This document shows, piece by piece, positions 8,175 through 15,987 of a DNA stretch of 64,000 nt (position 1 is its first letter; every line of letters starts with the position of its first letter). The translations under genes were made by a program, and so were the position numbers. This DNA is from Fibrobacterota bacterium (GTDB lineage Bacteria > Fibrobacterota > Fibrobacteria > UBA11236), in assembly GCA_019509785.1 (NCBI GenBank), contig JAEKLQ010000049.1, forward strand, positions 1 through 64,000, given 5' to 3'. The notes below the pieces were generated by a model. That model saw only the letters and a program-made list of their open reading frames with translations, did not search any database and was not told the origin of the DNA.

Positions 8175-10028
8175 TCAATCCCGGAACACGAGGTCCATTT
8201 TGTTCTCGACCTTGGCGGATTTCGGGAGGTTTGCGATCCACTCCTGGTACATGCCGGAAGACTCGTAGGTATTGTTCTGCGCCAGGGCGGCCTGGGCCTT
8301 GGCCGTGATCTCCGTTTCCGTTAAGAAGGCTTTTTCGGTGACCTTGCCCATGACCGAGCCCATGTCCCCGGCATACACGGGGCTCCATTGGCCCACGGGC
8401 AGGCTGAAGATTGCGAACAGGTTCGGGCTGGAATACCCGAAGCCCGGCACCCAGCTATCCGCCGAGGTGGCGGCGGGAGTGCTGTCCAGAACGGCTTTGC
8501 CCAGGCGCGGCGGCAATGCGTCTTGCGGGGCGGCGGCGATGGCGGACCTCTGCGCCTCCAACTCCTTCTTCGCCATGGCGACTTTTTCCTCGCGCGCCAT
8601 AATCGCCCCGATCGAAGGCTTGGCGCGATCAAAGTTGCGGCCTTTCTCGAATTGGGCGTCGCGGGAAAAGAGGTAGATGCCGTCGTCGGCTTGCAAAGGC
8701 TCGGAGACTTTCTCTTTCGCTTCGAACTGGCCGAAGGCGAAGGAGCTAACGCCCTGGATATAGACGCCCCCGAGTGGCGTCAGATTGCCCTTCTCGAAGA
8801 TGGGCGTCTTCTCGAGGCTAAGCTTCGCTTCCTTGGCCGCCGCTTCCAACCCGTCCTTTTGCGCGATGCCGCGCAGCTCTTCGGCGCGATTGGTAAGGCT
8901 ATCCACGGTTTCGGTGCCGGGATTGATCTTGATGAGGATGTGGCTCACTTCGACCTTCTCCGAGGTGTCGACCTTCTTCTTATCGTGCAAGAGGATGATG
9001 TGGTACCCGAATTGGGTCAGGACCGGATCCGAGATTTGGCCGGGGCTGAGGGAGAACGCCACCTTGGCGAAGGCGGGGTCCAGGCCTTCGCGGCCGCGCA
9101 AGCCTTCCAGCTTGCCGCCCTTTTCGGCGCTGCCGGGATCATTGGAATAATCCTTCGCCAAGTCGGCGAACTTCTCGCCGTTCTGGGCGCGTTCCTTGAG
9201 CTGCTTGGCCAAGTCGAGCATGAGGGCGGAATCGGCATGCGAGGGGCGCAACGGCAGGCGCAGGAAGGACAAGCGGGCGGCGTCCTCGTGGAAGTAGAAG
9301 CTGTCCGGATGGCCGTCGTAATAGGCTTTGAGGTCCGCGTCCTTGTACTTGTCCGGGTTGACCGCGAAGGAGTCGGTGGAGACGTGGTAGAACTTCACCT
9401 TGGCTTTGTCTTCGCGCGTCGCGACCGAGTAGGACTCCTCCAGGAGGGTCCGATGGGACTGCGCTTTGAGGATTTGCTGCAGTTGCAGCTGGGGAATGAC
9501 CGAGACGCGGAGCTGTTCCTCGAGCTCGCGCATGGAGTAGCGATCATAGACCGAGTCCTGGGCCAGCCAGTTCTCATAGCGGTTCTGATCGACGGTGGAG
9601 TCCGCCAGGAAGGGCGGCAATTCCTCATAGCCATGGTAACGGGAGATATGCTGGGCGACTTCCTGCGGATGCTTGACGATGTAATCCATCATCTCATCGC
9701 GGGAGGCGTAGAATTGGTACTTCTGGAACACCTTCTGGATCAGCAGGGACTGTACCTTGAAGTTGAACAGGCCCTCGCGGATCTGAGCGAGCTGGATGCC
9801 TTCCGGGGCCTTGCCCGTCTGCGCCTGCTGACCCTGCAAATAGTTCTTCAACTCGGTCTGGAAACGCTCCGTAGGGATTTCCTCACCGTCCACCTTGCCG
9901 ACGATGTTGTGATGCCGATCCTGGCGGTAGCTCCCCGCGCGATCCATCATCACCAAGCCGCCCAAAATGAATACGCCGAAGATGCCGATCACCCAGCCGG
10001 CCTGCTTTTTCATCCATTCCAAAGTCAT
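8175..10028 (-). CDS. PpiD/SurA-like membrane-anchored peptidyl-prolyl isomerase (foldase)
   Basis: A 617-aa protein starting at ATG 10028, with GGAG 9 nt upstream; a longer open frame to 10394 is rejected because it runs through the divergent nadB start. Residues 8-28 form one transmembrane anchor (WVIGIFGVFILGG), giving a PpiD-like topology with a periplasmic body. A SurA_N-like helical region occupies ~40-230. A parvulin domain follows at ~250-350 ('SNDPGSAEKGGKLEG', 'GQISDPVLTQFGYHIILL'), and a second, degenerate parvulin-like segment begins at 'VSHILIKI' (~361). Such proteins assist folding of outer-membrane and secreted proteins emerging from the Sec translocon. It is divergent from nadB across a 127-bp AT-containing intergenic stretch. 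Confidence 0.85.
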   Translation of the reverse strand: MTLEWMKKQAGWVIGIFGVFILGGLVMMDRAGSYRQDRHHNIVGKVDGEEIPTERFQTELKNYLQGQQAQTGKAPEGIQLAQIREGLFNFKVQSLLIQKVFQKYQFYASRDEMMDYIVKHPQEVAQHISRYHGYEELPPFLADSTVDQNRYENWLAQDSVYDRYSMRELEEQLRVSVIPQLQLQQILKAQSHRTLLEESYSVATREDKAKVKFYHVSTDSFAVNPDKYKDADLKAYYDGHPDSFYFHEDAARLSFLRLPLRPSHADSALMLDLAKQLKERAQNGEKFADLAKDYSNDPGSAEKGGKLEGLRGREGLDPAFAKVAFSLSPGQISDPVLTQFGYHIILLHDKKKVDTSEKVEVSHILIKINPGTETVDSLTNRAEELRGIAQKDGLEAAAKEAKLSLEKTPIFEKGNLTPLGGVYIQGVSSFAFGQFEAKEKVSEPLQADDGIYLFSRDAQFEKGRNFDRAKPSIGAIMAREEKVAMAKKELEAQRSAIAAAPQDALPPRLGKAVLDSTPAATSADSWVPGFGYSSPNLFAIFSLPVGQWSPVYAGDMGSVMGKVTEKAFLTETEITAKAQAALAQNNTYESSGMYQEWIANLPKSAKVENKMDLVFRD

Positions 10029-10155
10029 GCGCTTGCGCTCCAATCCTGCCCGGCCTAAAAGGCGCGGGGGCCTAAATTTATATATTTGGCGGAATCCGGT
10101 CGAATTCCCCGGCCCGGGATGCCTAGGTCCAAGAACCTGGTTGGCGTGGAGATCG

Positions 10156-11766
10156 ATGGCGGCATATGATTTCATCGTAGTCGGGTCGGGTATCGCCGGC
10201 CTCTCCTTCGCCTTGAAAGCGGCCGACCAGGGCCGGGTCCTGGTTCTCACCAAGAAATTGAGCTGGTCGGGCTCCACCAACCTGGCCCAAGGCGGCATCG
10301 CTTCGGTGATGGACCCCAGCGATTCCGTCGAGCGCCATGCCCACGACACCATGGTGGCGGGAGCGGGCCTGTGCCGGGAGGATCGCGTCCGCATCCTGGT
10401 GAATCAGGGCCCCCAGGCCATCCGCGACTTGGTGGAATGGGGCGTACGGTTTACCCGCGAAGCCAAGGGCAAGTCCAAGGGACGCCCGCCTTTCCATTTG
10501 GCCCGCGAAGGCGGCCATTCCAGCTCGCGCATCCTCCATGCCGATGATTTGACGGGTCACGAGATCCAACGGGCGCTCATCGAGGCGGCCCGGCGGCATC
10601 CCAACCTCACCATCCTGGAAGATCACCTGGCTATCGATCTGGTCACCCGCAAGCACCTTAAGAAAGGGGAACGGGAGACGGGGCCGCGGCGTTGCTACGG
10701 CCTTTATGCCCTGGACGTTAAGCGCGACAAGATCGGCCTATTCCTGGGCTCCGCAACCGTGCTTTGCACCGGAGGCGTAGGCCAGGTCTATGCGCATTCC
10801 ACCAACGATTCCGTGTCCACGGGGGACGGCATCGCCATGGCTTTCCGGGCCGGCGCCGCCGTGGAGGACATGGAATTCATGCAATTCCATCCGACCACGC
10901 TGTATAACCCGGGAAAGCCGACCTATCTGATTACGGAGGCATTGCGCGGGCACGGCGGCGTGCTTAAGAACCAAAGCGGCGAGCCCTTCATGGATAAGGT
11001 GCATCCGCTCAAGTCCCTCGCCCCGCGCGATATCGTCGCGCGCGCCATCGACGCGGAGATGAAGCGTACCGGGCAACCGTACGTCTACCTGGACGCGACC
11101 GGTTTGGGCCGCGCCGAACTGCTCAAGCATTTCCCGAACATTTACCGGCATTGCCGCGAAATCGGCCTGGACATCGCCAAGGAATGGATTCCCGTGGTGC
11201 CGGCCGCGCATTTCATGTGCGGGGGCGTGAAAGTGGACGTGAATTCCGCCACGGAATTGGCCGGGCTGTACGCGGTGGGGGAGACGGCATGCACCGGCGT
11301 GCATGGCGCGAACCGGCTGGGGAGCAATTCGCTCCTCGAAGGCGTAGTCTTCGCCGAGCGTGCCTTGGCGCATTTCTCGGATCATCCGTTGCCGCGTCCC
11401 GCCAAGACGCGTTTCCGCGACTGGAACAGCCTGGCCCTGAAGCCCGCTCCCGAAACCATCCTCTATTCGCATTCCCTCGATACCATCAAGTCCACCATGT
11501 GGCATTACGTGGGCATCGTTCGCAGCGATTATCGCCTGGCGCGGGCGCGGGAATTCCTCCGCGTCATCAGCCGCCAGATCCTGAAGGATTATTGGTCCTT
11601 CTCGATGGTGCCCGAATTGATCGAACTCCGCAACCTGACCCTTTGCGCCGAACTCATCATCGAGAGCGCGCAGCGCCGGAAGGAATCGCGGGGCCTGCAC
11701 TACAACCTGGATCATCCGAAAATGGCGCGCTCGGCGAGGCACACCACTTTGCGATCCGTCGACTAG
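10156..11766 (+). CDS. nadB: L-aspartate oxidase
   Basis: A 536-aa flavoprotein that oxidises L-aspartate to iminoaspartate, the first step of de novo NAD synthesis. The FAD-binding Rossmann motif 'VVGSGIAGLSFALKA' is at residues 8-22, followed by 'STNLAQGGIASV', 'REGGHSSSRILHADDLTG', 'MEFMQFHPTTLY', 'HFMCGGVKVD' and 'GANRLGSNSLLEGVVFAERA'. These are the conserved blocks of the NadB/SdhA/FrdA superfamily in NadB arrangement. ATG 10156 is preceded by GTGGAG and places the Rossmann motif at the expected distance; an upstream in-frame ATG at 9967 lies inside the divergent gene. nadA and nadC are not adjacent. The next gene starts 6 nt after the stop, suggesting co-transcription. Confidence 0.93.
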   Translation: MAAYDFIVVGSGIAGLSFALKAADQGRVLVLTKKLSWSGSTNLAQGGIASVMDPSDSVERHAHDTMVAGAGLCREDRVRILVNQGPQAIRDLVEWGVRFTREAKGKSKGRPPFHLAREGGHSSSRILHADDLTGHEIQRALIEAARRHPNLTILEDHLAIDLVTRKHLKKGERETGPRRCYGLYALDVKRDKIGLFLGSATVLCTGGVGQVYAHSTNDSVSTGDGIAMAFRAGAAVEDMEFMQFHPTTLYNPGKPTYLITEALRGHGGVLKNQSGEPFMDKVHPLKSLAPRDIVARAIDAEMKRTGQPYVYLDATGLGRAELLKHFPNIYRHCREIGLDIAKEWIPVVPAAHFMCGGVKVDVNSATELAGLYAVGETACTGVHGANRLGSNSLLEGVVFAERALAHFSDHPLPRPAKTRFRDWNSLALKPAPETILYSHSLDTIKSTMWHYVGIVRSDYRLARAREFLRVISRQILKDYWSFSMVPELIELRNLTLCAELIIESAQRRKESRGLHYNLDHPKMARSARHTTLRSVD

Positions 11767-11772
11767 GATGCG

Positions 11773-13851
11773 ATGTACTCCCTCCATCTCACCGGTTCGG
11801 CATGGTTCCTTCTTCTCATCCCCGTCGGCCTATGGATCCTGTGGCGGGCCTATGGCGGAGGGACGGGCGGAGGAGGGGCGGGTGGAATCGGGTCGGGACG
11901 GGGCGGGCGCGTTCTGTTCGCGCTCCAAGCCCTCGCTCTCGTTCTCCTAGCGCTCTCCCTATCCGGTCCGGAACTGCGGCGGCACAATGTCCGCTTCCAC
12001 AATCCCGCCATCCTGATCCTGCGCGATCAAAGCGCCAGCTTCCGCGACGGCGCCGTGCTGGGGCTGGGATCGCGCTATTCCGATTTCCAGGCCCGGCTCG
12101 CTTCCGCTTATGGCGCGAAGAAATTCGACGTGCGCGTGGCGGATTTCGCGGCGTCGGTCTGGCCCGTCTCCGGTTTCCCCCATGCGCCCGGCCCTCCGGC
12201 GCCCGCTCCCGGCGATCCCACCAGCCTGGGAGCCGCCGCCGATTTCGCCGACACCGCCGCCATCCCCAATCTACAGGCGGTTTTCCTCTTTTCCGACGGC
12301 AGGGCCGTGCTCGACTCGGGCCGCTCGGCGCGCGCTTGGCGCGTGCCCGTCTATCCCGTCGAATTCATGCCGGACTCCGTGGCCGAGGTGCAGGCGGTAT
12401 CCGTCGCCTTGGATGGAAACGCCGCGGAGGTCAAATGGGAACCCGTCGGCAAGGTGTCGGGCGATCCCCAACTCCGCTTGCTGCGGGGCGGACGCATACT
12501 GCTGACGCGCAACCTTCCCGGCTCCGCCCCGGCCGGAGCAGATGGTTCCCGATCGTCCCGATTCGCCTGGTCACCGCCCCCGGGAGCCGGGACCTTGCGC
12601 GCCACCTTGGAGCCGGCCACCCCGGCCGCGAACTTCGATCGATGGAACGATACCGTGCCCGTGGCCGCCTCCGGAAGCGCTGCCGCGCGGCGCGTTTTCA
12701 TCCTCAAGCCCATCCGCAGCCTCGACGAAAGGGGGATGGTGGACGCCCTGAGGGCGGAGGGTAACCTGAATGTGACCTTCTTCTCCGCCGAGGAAACCGC
12801 CGGCTTGGCGCCCGCCGCTGGCGATCAGGTATGGATGGAAGCGGGAGCCTTGGCGAACGCGAAGTTGGCCGCGTGGCTGGGGATCCAGGCCGGGAAGGCG
12901 GTGATTTACGCCCGTACCGGCGAGGATGGCTTCGGGCGCGCGACCGCGGGTTCGCGAACCCTCCCCGGATTGCCCGATGCCCCGTGGGCGGAATTCACGC
13001 CCGCCGCCGAAATCAAGTCCGGCAAGTCCGCTTCCGATGCTTTCCCCGATGAGGTGGTACGGTTGAAGTCCTTGTCTCCGGACCCGCTGCGCGCGCCGGC
13101 GGCCCCGGCGCGAGGGACCTCGATCGAGATCAAGGAGGGAACCAAGCGGGCCATGCTAATGGGGCGCATCCCGATGGGCCAGGGCAAACGCGCCTTCTTC
13201 TTCTGCCTGCCCGCCATCTGGGGGAACCTGTTCGATCCGCAAGGCGATTTCTCGACGCGGGAAAACATCGGAGCTTACGTACGGGCGGCCTACGCCCTGG
13301 CCGGGCAGGAGGAAAGCGCGGCCCGCGTTTCCTTGCCTCGCCGCGCCATCGCCGGGATCCCGTTCGATGCGGAAATCGATTTGCCCGAGGGCGCCTCAGG
13401 AGAATCCGATCAAGCTGCGGCCTGTGCTTTCGGCGCCGCGGGGCCCGGATTATCGAAGGAATGGCTGAGGCCCGCGGCGGCGGGAAACGCATCGGACTGG
13501 ACGGCCAAGGCCATCGTCTTGCCGGCCGGGCGCTTTCGCCTGTGGGTGCGCATCGGCGCCGATACCTTGTGGCGGGATTCCCTCGCGGCCTCGCCGCAAG
13601 AAGCCTTGGAGTTGGCGCGTCTGGGCTTCGACGCCGGAAGCCTGGCCGATCTGGCTGCCCGCTCGGGAGGCGCTTTGCTTCGGCCATCGGGATCGGAGGT
13701 AACCTCCCTGTTACCCACGCTTCCCGACGCGCAATTGCGGATGGATCGCACCGTGGCTATCCGCCTTTACAACACCTTGCCCATCGCCCTGCTTGTCCTG
13801 ATTCTGCTTTCCGCGTCCTGGGCTTTGCGGAAAAAGTGGGACTTCGACTAA
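11773..13851 (+). CDS. BatA-like membrane protein with large extracytoplasmic part
   Basis: A 692-aa protein with two N-terminal membrane segments (residues ~8-24 'AWFLLLIPVGLWILW' and ~48-66 'VLFALQALALVLLALSLSG'), a long soluble middle and one C-terminal membrane span ('LPIALLVLILLSASWAL'). The N-terminal 'LTGSAWFLLLIP' arrangement and the following 'PAILILRDQSASF' resemble the BatA/von Willebrand-A-like membrane proteins, with RDQSAS in the place of the usual DxSxS metal site. Asp and two Ser are retained, so metal binding is possible but not certain. The central region may hold a glutamine-amidotransferase-like fold as in related proteins; this is a guess. It begins 6 nt after nadB with TAGGA as ribosome binding site. 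No specific substrate or partner can be named. Confidence 0.6.
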   Translation: MYSLHLTGSAWFLLLIPVGLWILWRAYGGGTGGGGAGGIGSGRGGRVLFALQALALVLLALSLSGPELRRHNVRFHNPAILILRDQSASFRDGAVLGLGSRYSDFQARLASAYGAKKFDVRVADFAASVWPVSGFPHAPGPPAPAPGDPTSLGAAADFADTAAIPNLQAVFLFSDGRAVLDSGRSARAWRVPVYPVEFMPDSVAEVQAVSVALDGNAAEVKWEPVGKVSGDPQLRLLRGGRILLTRNLPGSAPAGADGSRSSRFAWSPPPGAGTLRATLEPATPAANFDRWNDTVPVAASGSAAARRVFILKPIRSLDERGMVDALRAEGNLNVTFFSAEETAGLAPAAGDQVWMEAGALANAKLAAWLGIQAGKAVIYARTGEDGFGRATAGSRTLPGLPDAPWAEFTPAAEIKSGKSASDAFPDEVVRLKSLSPDPLRAPAAPARGTSIEIKEGTKRAMLMGRIPMGQGKRAFFFCLPAIWGNLFDPQGDFSTRENIGAYVRAAYALAGQEESAARVSLPRRAIAGIPFDAEIDLPEGASGESDQAAACAFGAAGPGLSKEWLRPAAAGNASDWTAKAIVLPAGRFRLWVRIGADTLWRDSLAASPQEALELARLGFDAGSLADLAARSGGALLRPSGSEVTSLLPTLPDAQLRMDRTVAIRLYNTLPIALLVLILLSASWALRKKWDFD

Positions 13852-13977
13852 CTGCACGGACGGGCATTAACGCTTCCGAAACCGTCGCTTAACCCTCGCA
13901 TCCGAACCGAAGCACGTCCCGTGCGTGATAGCCGATTCTTCCCGGCTCCATGACTTAAGTCCATGATCCGTAAACAA

Positions 13978-14029
13978 TTGCGATCGTAGAGGCTTTTGCG
14001 ATCGCAGCGGGCGCTTTTCGTCTTTGCGA
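13978..14029 (+). repeat. Short TTGCGA(TCG) direct repeats upstream of mraZ
   Basis: TTGCGATCG occurs at 13978-13986 and again at 13996-14004, 18 nt apart start to start, and the partial copy TTGCGA recurs at 14024-14029. All three lie in the 233-bp intergenic stretch before mraZ, upstream of the TGG box array. They could be binding sites for a regulator or chance in an AT-richer promoter region. Confidence 0.4.
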
Positions 14030-14050
14030 CTTCGTTGCATTTTTGAGGGT

Positions 14051-14090
14051 TATTATGGTAGATTTTGGGTAAAATTGGTTAGCCATGGTT
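14051..14090 (+). promoter_or_regulatory. MraZ operator: four TGG boxes at 10-nt period, overlapping the start codon
   Basis: TGG trinucleotides begin at 14056, 14066, 14076 and 14086, exactly 10 nt apart, within units TGGTA, TGGGT, TGGTT and TGGTT separated by 5 nt. In E. coli, MraZ represses its own operon by binding TGGGN boxes separated by 5 nt, so the arrangement matches the known operator format. The last box overlaps the mraZ ATG (14085). A TATTAT hexamer at 14051-14056 could be the -10 element, which would place the operator over the transcription start; no convincing -35 was found. Confidence 0.65.
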
Positions 14091-14564
14091 AAATCGAAAA
14101 ACACCCCCGAACCTGAGGTTCGCATCAAGCTCGAGTCCTTCATCGGGAAGGCGAAGGTCGCGATCGACGCGACTGGTCGCACCAATTTCCCGAAGGACTT
14201 CCGTAAGGTTCTGCGGGACGACGCGGGCGGCCAAGTGGTGGTGACGATCGCCGAAGGCAAAACCTTGGCGCTGTATCCCTTATATGCCTGGAACGAATAC
14301 GTGCAATATCTCGAGAGCCTTGGGCGCGGCGCGGAGATGTCGAAATTCCGCACCCGCATCACCTCGATGGCGAAGCTGTCGGTGTTGGACGCGCAGAACC
14401 GCATCTCGCTCACCGCGGAGCAGATGGGTTATGCCGGCATCGCCGGCGAAGTGACCTTCGTCGGCGACGGCAAGCGCGTGCGCCTGTGGGCTCCGGAAAA
14501 ATACTCGCAGCAGATCGAAGTGATCTCGCCCGACGAAGAGAAGCAATTCGAGAACTGGTTCTGA
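14085..14564 (+). CDS. mraZ: Division/cell-wall cluster transcriptional regulator MraZ
   Basis: A 159-aa protein with the two SpoVT-AbrB-like half-domains typical of MraZ, shown by 'IDATGRTNFPKDFR' (first DxxGRxxxP) and 'LDAQNRISLTAEQ' (second). In the family these domains assemble into ring oligomers that bind repeated operator boxes upstream of the dcw cluster and nucleoid DNA. It is the first gene of the cluster. The start ATG sits within a matching box array. An N-terminal extension of about 15 residues precedes the first strand. The stop overlaps the rsmH start by one base (TGATG), implying translational coupling. Confidence 0.92.
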   Translation: MVKSKNTPEPEVRIKLESFIGKAKVAIDATGRTNFPKDFRKVLRDDAGGQVVVTIAEGKTLALYPLYAWNEYVQYLESLGRGAEMSKFRTRITSMAKLSVLDAQNRISLTAEQMGYAGIAGEVTFVGDGKRVRLWAPEKYSQQIEVISPDEEKQFENWF

Positions 14565-15580
14565 TGGGCGCCGACGCGCGCGGGCGCGACGGCAAGGGCG
14601 GGGAGCCGGGCCATGGCTACCACCTACCCGTAATGGCGGATGAGATCGTGGAGCATCTGGTGATCGACAAAAGCGGGACCTACCTGGACGCGACGCTCGG
14701 AGGCGGCGGGCATTCCGCGCGCATCCTGGCCGAGCTGGGCCCGCAGGGACGCGTAATCGGTTTGGATAGGGATATGGAAGCGGTGGAGCGTAATCGGAAG
14801 AACTTCGCCGGCGAACCCCGCATGCGCGTGGAGCACTCCGAGTTCGCGGGACTGGCCCGATACTGCGCGCCGGAAACCCTCACCGGAGCGCTTTTCGACC
14901 TAGGCGTGAGCTCGCGCCAACTGGATTCGCGGGAGCGCGGCTTCTCTTTCGCGCCCGGCACGGCCCTCGATATGAGAATGGGAAGCCAGGGAGCTACCGC
15001 GGCAGATTTGCTTAAGGCTTGGGACGAATGGGAACTGGCCGGCGTGCTGCGCCGCAATGCGGACATCGATGAAGCCAAGCGCTTGTCGCGGCATATCCGC
15101 GCGGAGATCGAAGCCATCGCGGCCGAGCGGGCCTCGGGCGGAGCGGACGCCCGTACCTCCGACGCGACGGCCGGCCTGGATAGCGATCTGCTTCGCCGGG
15201 CGGTGGACAAGCTGCCGGGCGTGCGCGGCGACAACCGAAACTCCCTGCTGGCGCGGGTATTCCAAGCCATCCGCATGGAAGTGAACGATGAGATGGGCCA
15301 GGTGGCATCGGGCATGCGGGCGGCGGTGGCTTCCTTGAAAAAGGGCGGACGGCTGTGCGTGCTCAGCTACCACTCGGTGGAGGATCGCAAGGTCAAGGAG
15401 ACATTGGCGGAGTTCGAGCGGGATTGCATTTGCGATCCCGGCCTACCGGTATGCGTTTGCGGCCGCACCCATCGCAAGCTGAGGAAGGTTTTGCGCAAGC
15501 CCGGCTTGCCGACCAAGGCGGAGATGGCGGCCAATCCCCGGGCCCGCAGCGCCAAGCTGAGAGTGGTGGAGAAGCTATGA
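14564..15580 (+). CDS. rsmH: 16S rRNA (cytosine-1402 N4)-methyltransferase RsmH (MraW)
   Basis: A 338-aa SAM-dependent methyltransferase that modifies C1402 in the ribosomal P site. Diagnostic motifs are 'HLPVMADEIVEHL' near the N-terminus, the SAM site 'YLDATLGGGGHSARIL', 'LFDLGVSSRQLDSRERGFSF', 'LDMRMG' and 'LCVLSYHSVEDRKVK'. The start is ATG 14564 overlapping the mraZ stop; this adds about 15 residues before the conserved block, and a longer open frame to 14486 runs back into mraZ. The stop overlaps ftsL by ATGA. Confidence 0.95.
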   Translation: MGADARGRDGKGGEPGHGYHLPVMADEIVEHLVIDKSGTYLDATLGGGGHSARILAELGPQGRVIGLDRDMEAVERNRKNFAGEPRMRVEHSEFAGLARYCAPETLTGALFDLGVSSRQLDSRERGFSFAPGTALDMRMGSQGATAADLLKAWDEWELAGVLRRNADIDEAKRLSRHIRAEIEAIAAERASGGADARTSDATAGLDSDLLRRAVDKLPGVRGDNRNSLLARVFQAIRMEVNDEMGQVASGMRAAVASLKKGGRLCVLSYHSVEDRKVKETLAEFERDCICDPGLPVCVCGRTHRKLRKVLRKPGLPTKAEMAANPRARSAKLRVVEKL

Positions 15581-15987
15581 AGGGCCTTAAGCTCCGCTCC
15601 GTCATCGGGTTGTTCTGCATGGTGCTGATCCTGGCCGGGGTCCTGGTCGCCCATGTCGGGAAGCAGAATGCCTACGTGCGCATTTCCATGGACGTGGTGA
15701 AGCTGGAAAAGCAACAAGCCCAGTTGCGCAATGAGATCGCCTTGATCGAGGTCTCCGTGGGCGGCCTGAAGAAGATTTCGCGCATCGAGGGTTTGGCCAA
15801 AACCCGCTTTGGCCTGGAATACGTAAAGGCCCCGGTGCTGGTTTATCTGGACCGGGACGAGGCCCGGGCTTCGGACGCGGCGCGGGAGCCGGTGGGGCCG
15901 CAGGCGGCGGCCTCTAGCGATAAGATCATGGCCGGCGATAAGGGATTGCAATCCGGGAAGGTCGCATGGCGAACAAACGGGTTGTGA
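15577..15987 (+). CDS. ftsL: Cell division protein FtsL
   Basis: A 136-aa bitopic protein. A short cytoplasmic tail is followed by one transmembrane segment ('VIGLFCMVLILAGVLVAHV', residues ~8-26) and a periplasmic leucine-zipper-like coiled coil ('VVKLEKQQAQLRNEIALIE'). It ends in an Ala-rich tail. Size, topology and position between rsmH and ftsI identify it as FtsL, which with FtsB and FtsQ controls activation of FtsW-FtsI. No ftsB is seen in the window. GGAG precedes the ATG, which overlaps the rsmH stop (ATGA), and the 3' end overlaps ftsI by 22 nt. Confidence 0.85.
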   Translation: MKGLKLRSVIGLFCMVLILAGVLVAHVGKQNAYVRISMDVVKLEKQQAQLRNEIALIEVSVGGLKKISRIEGLAKTRFGLEYVKAPVLVYLDRDEARASDAAREPVGPQAAASSDKIMAGDKGLQSGKVAWRTNGL

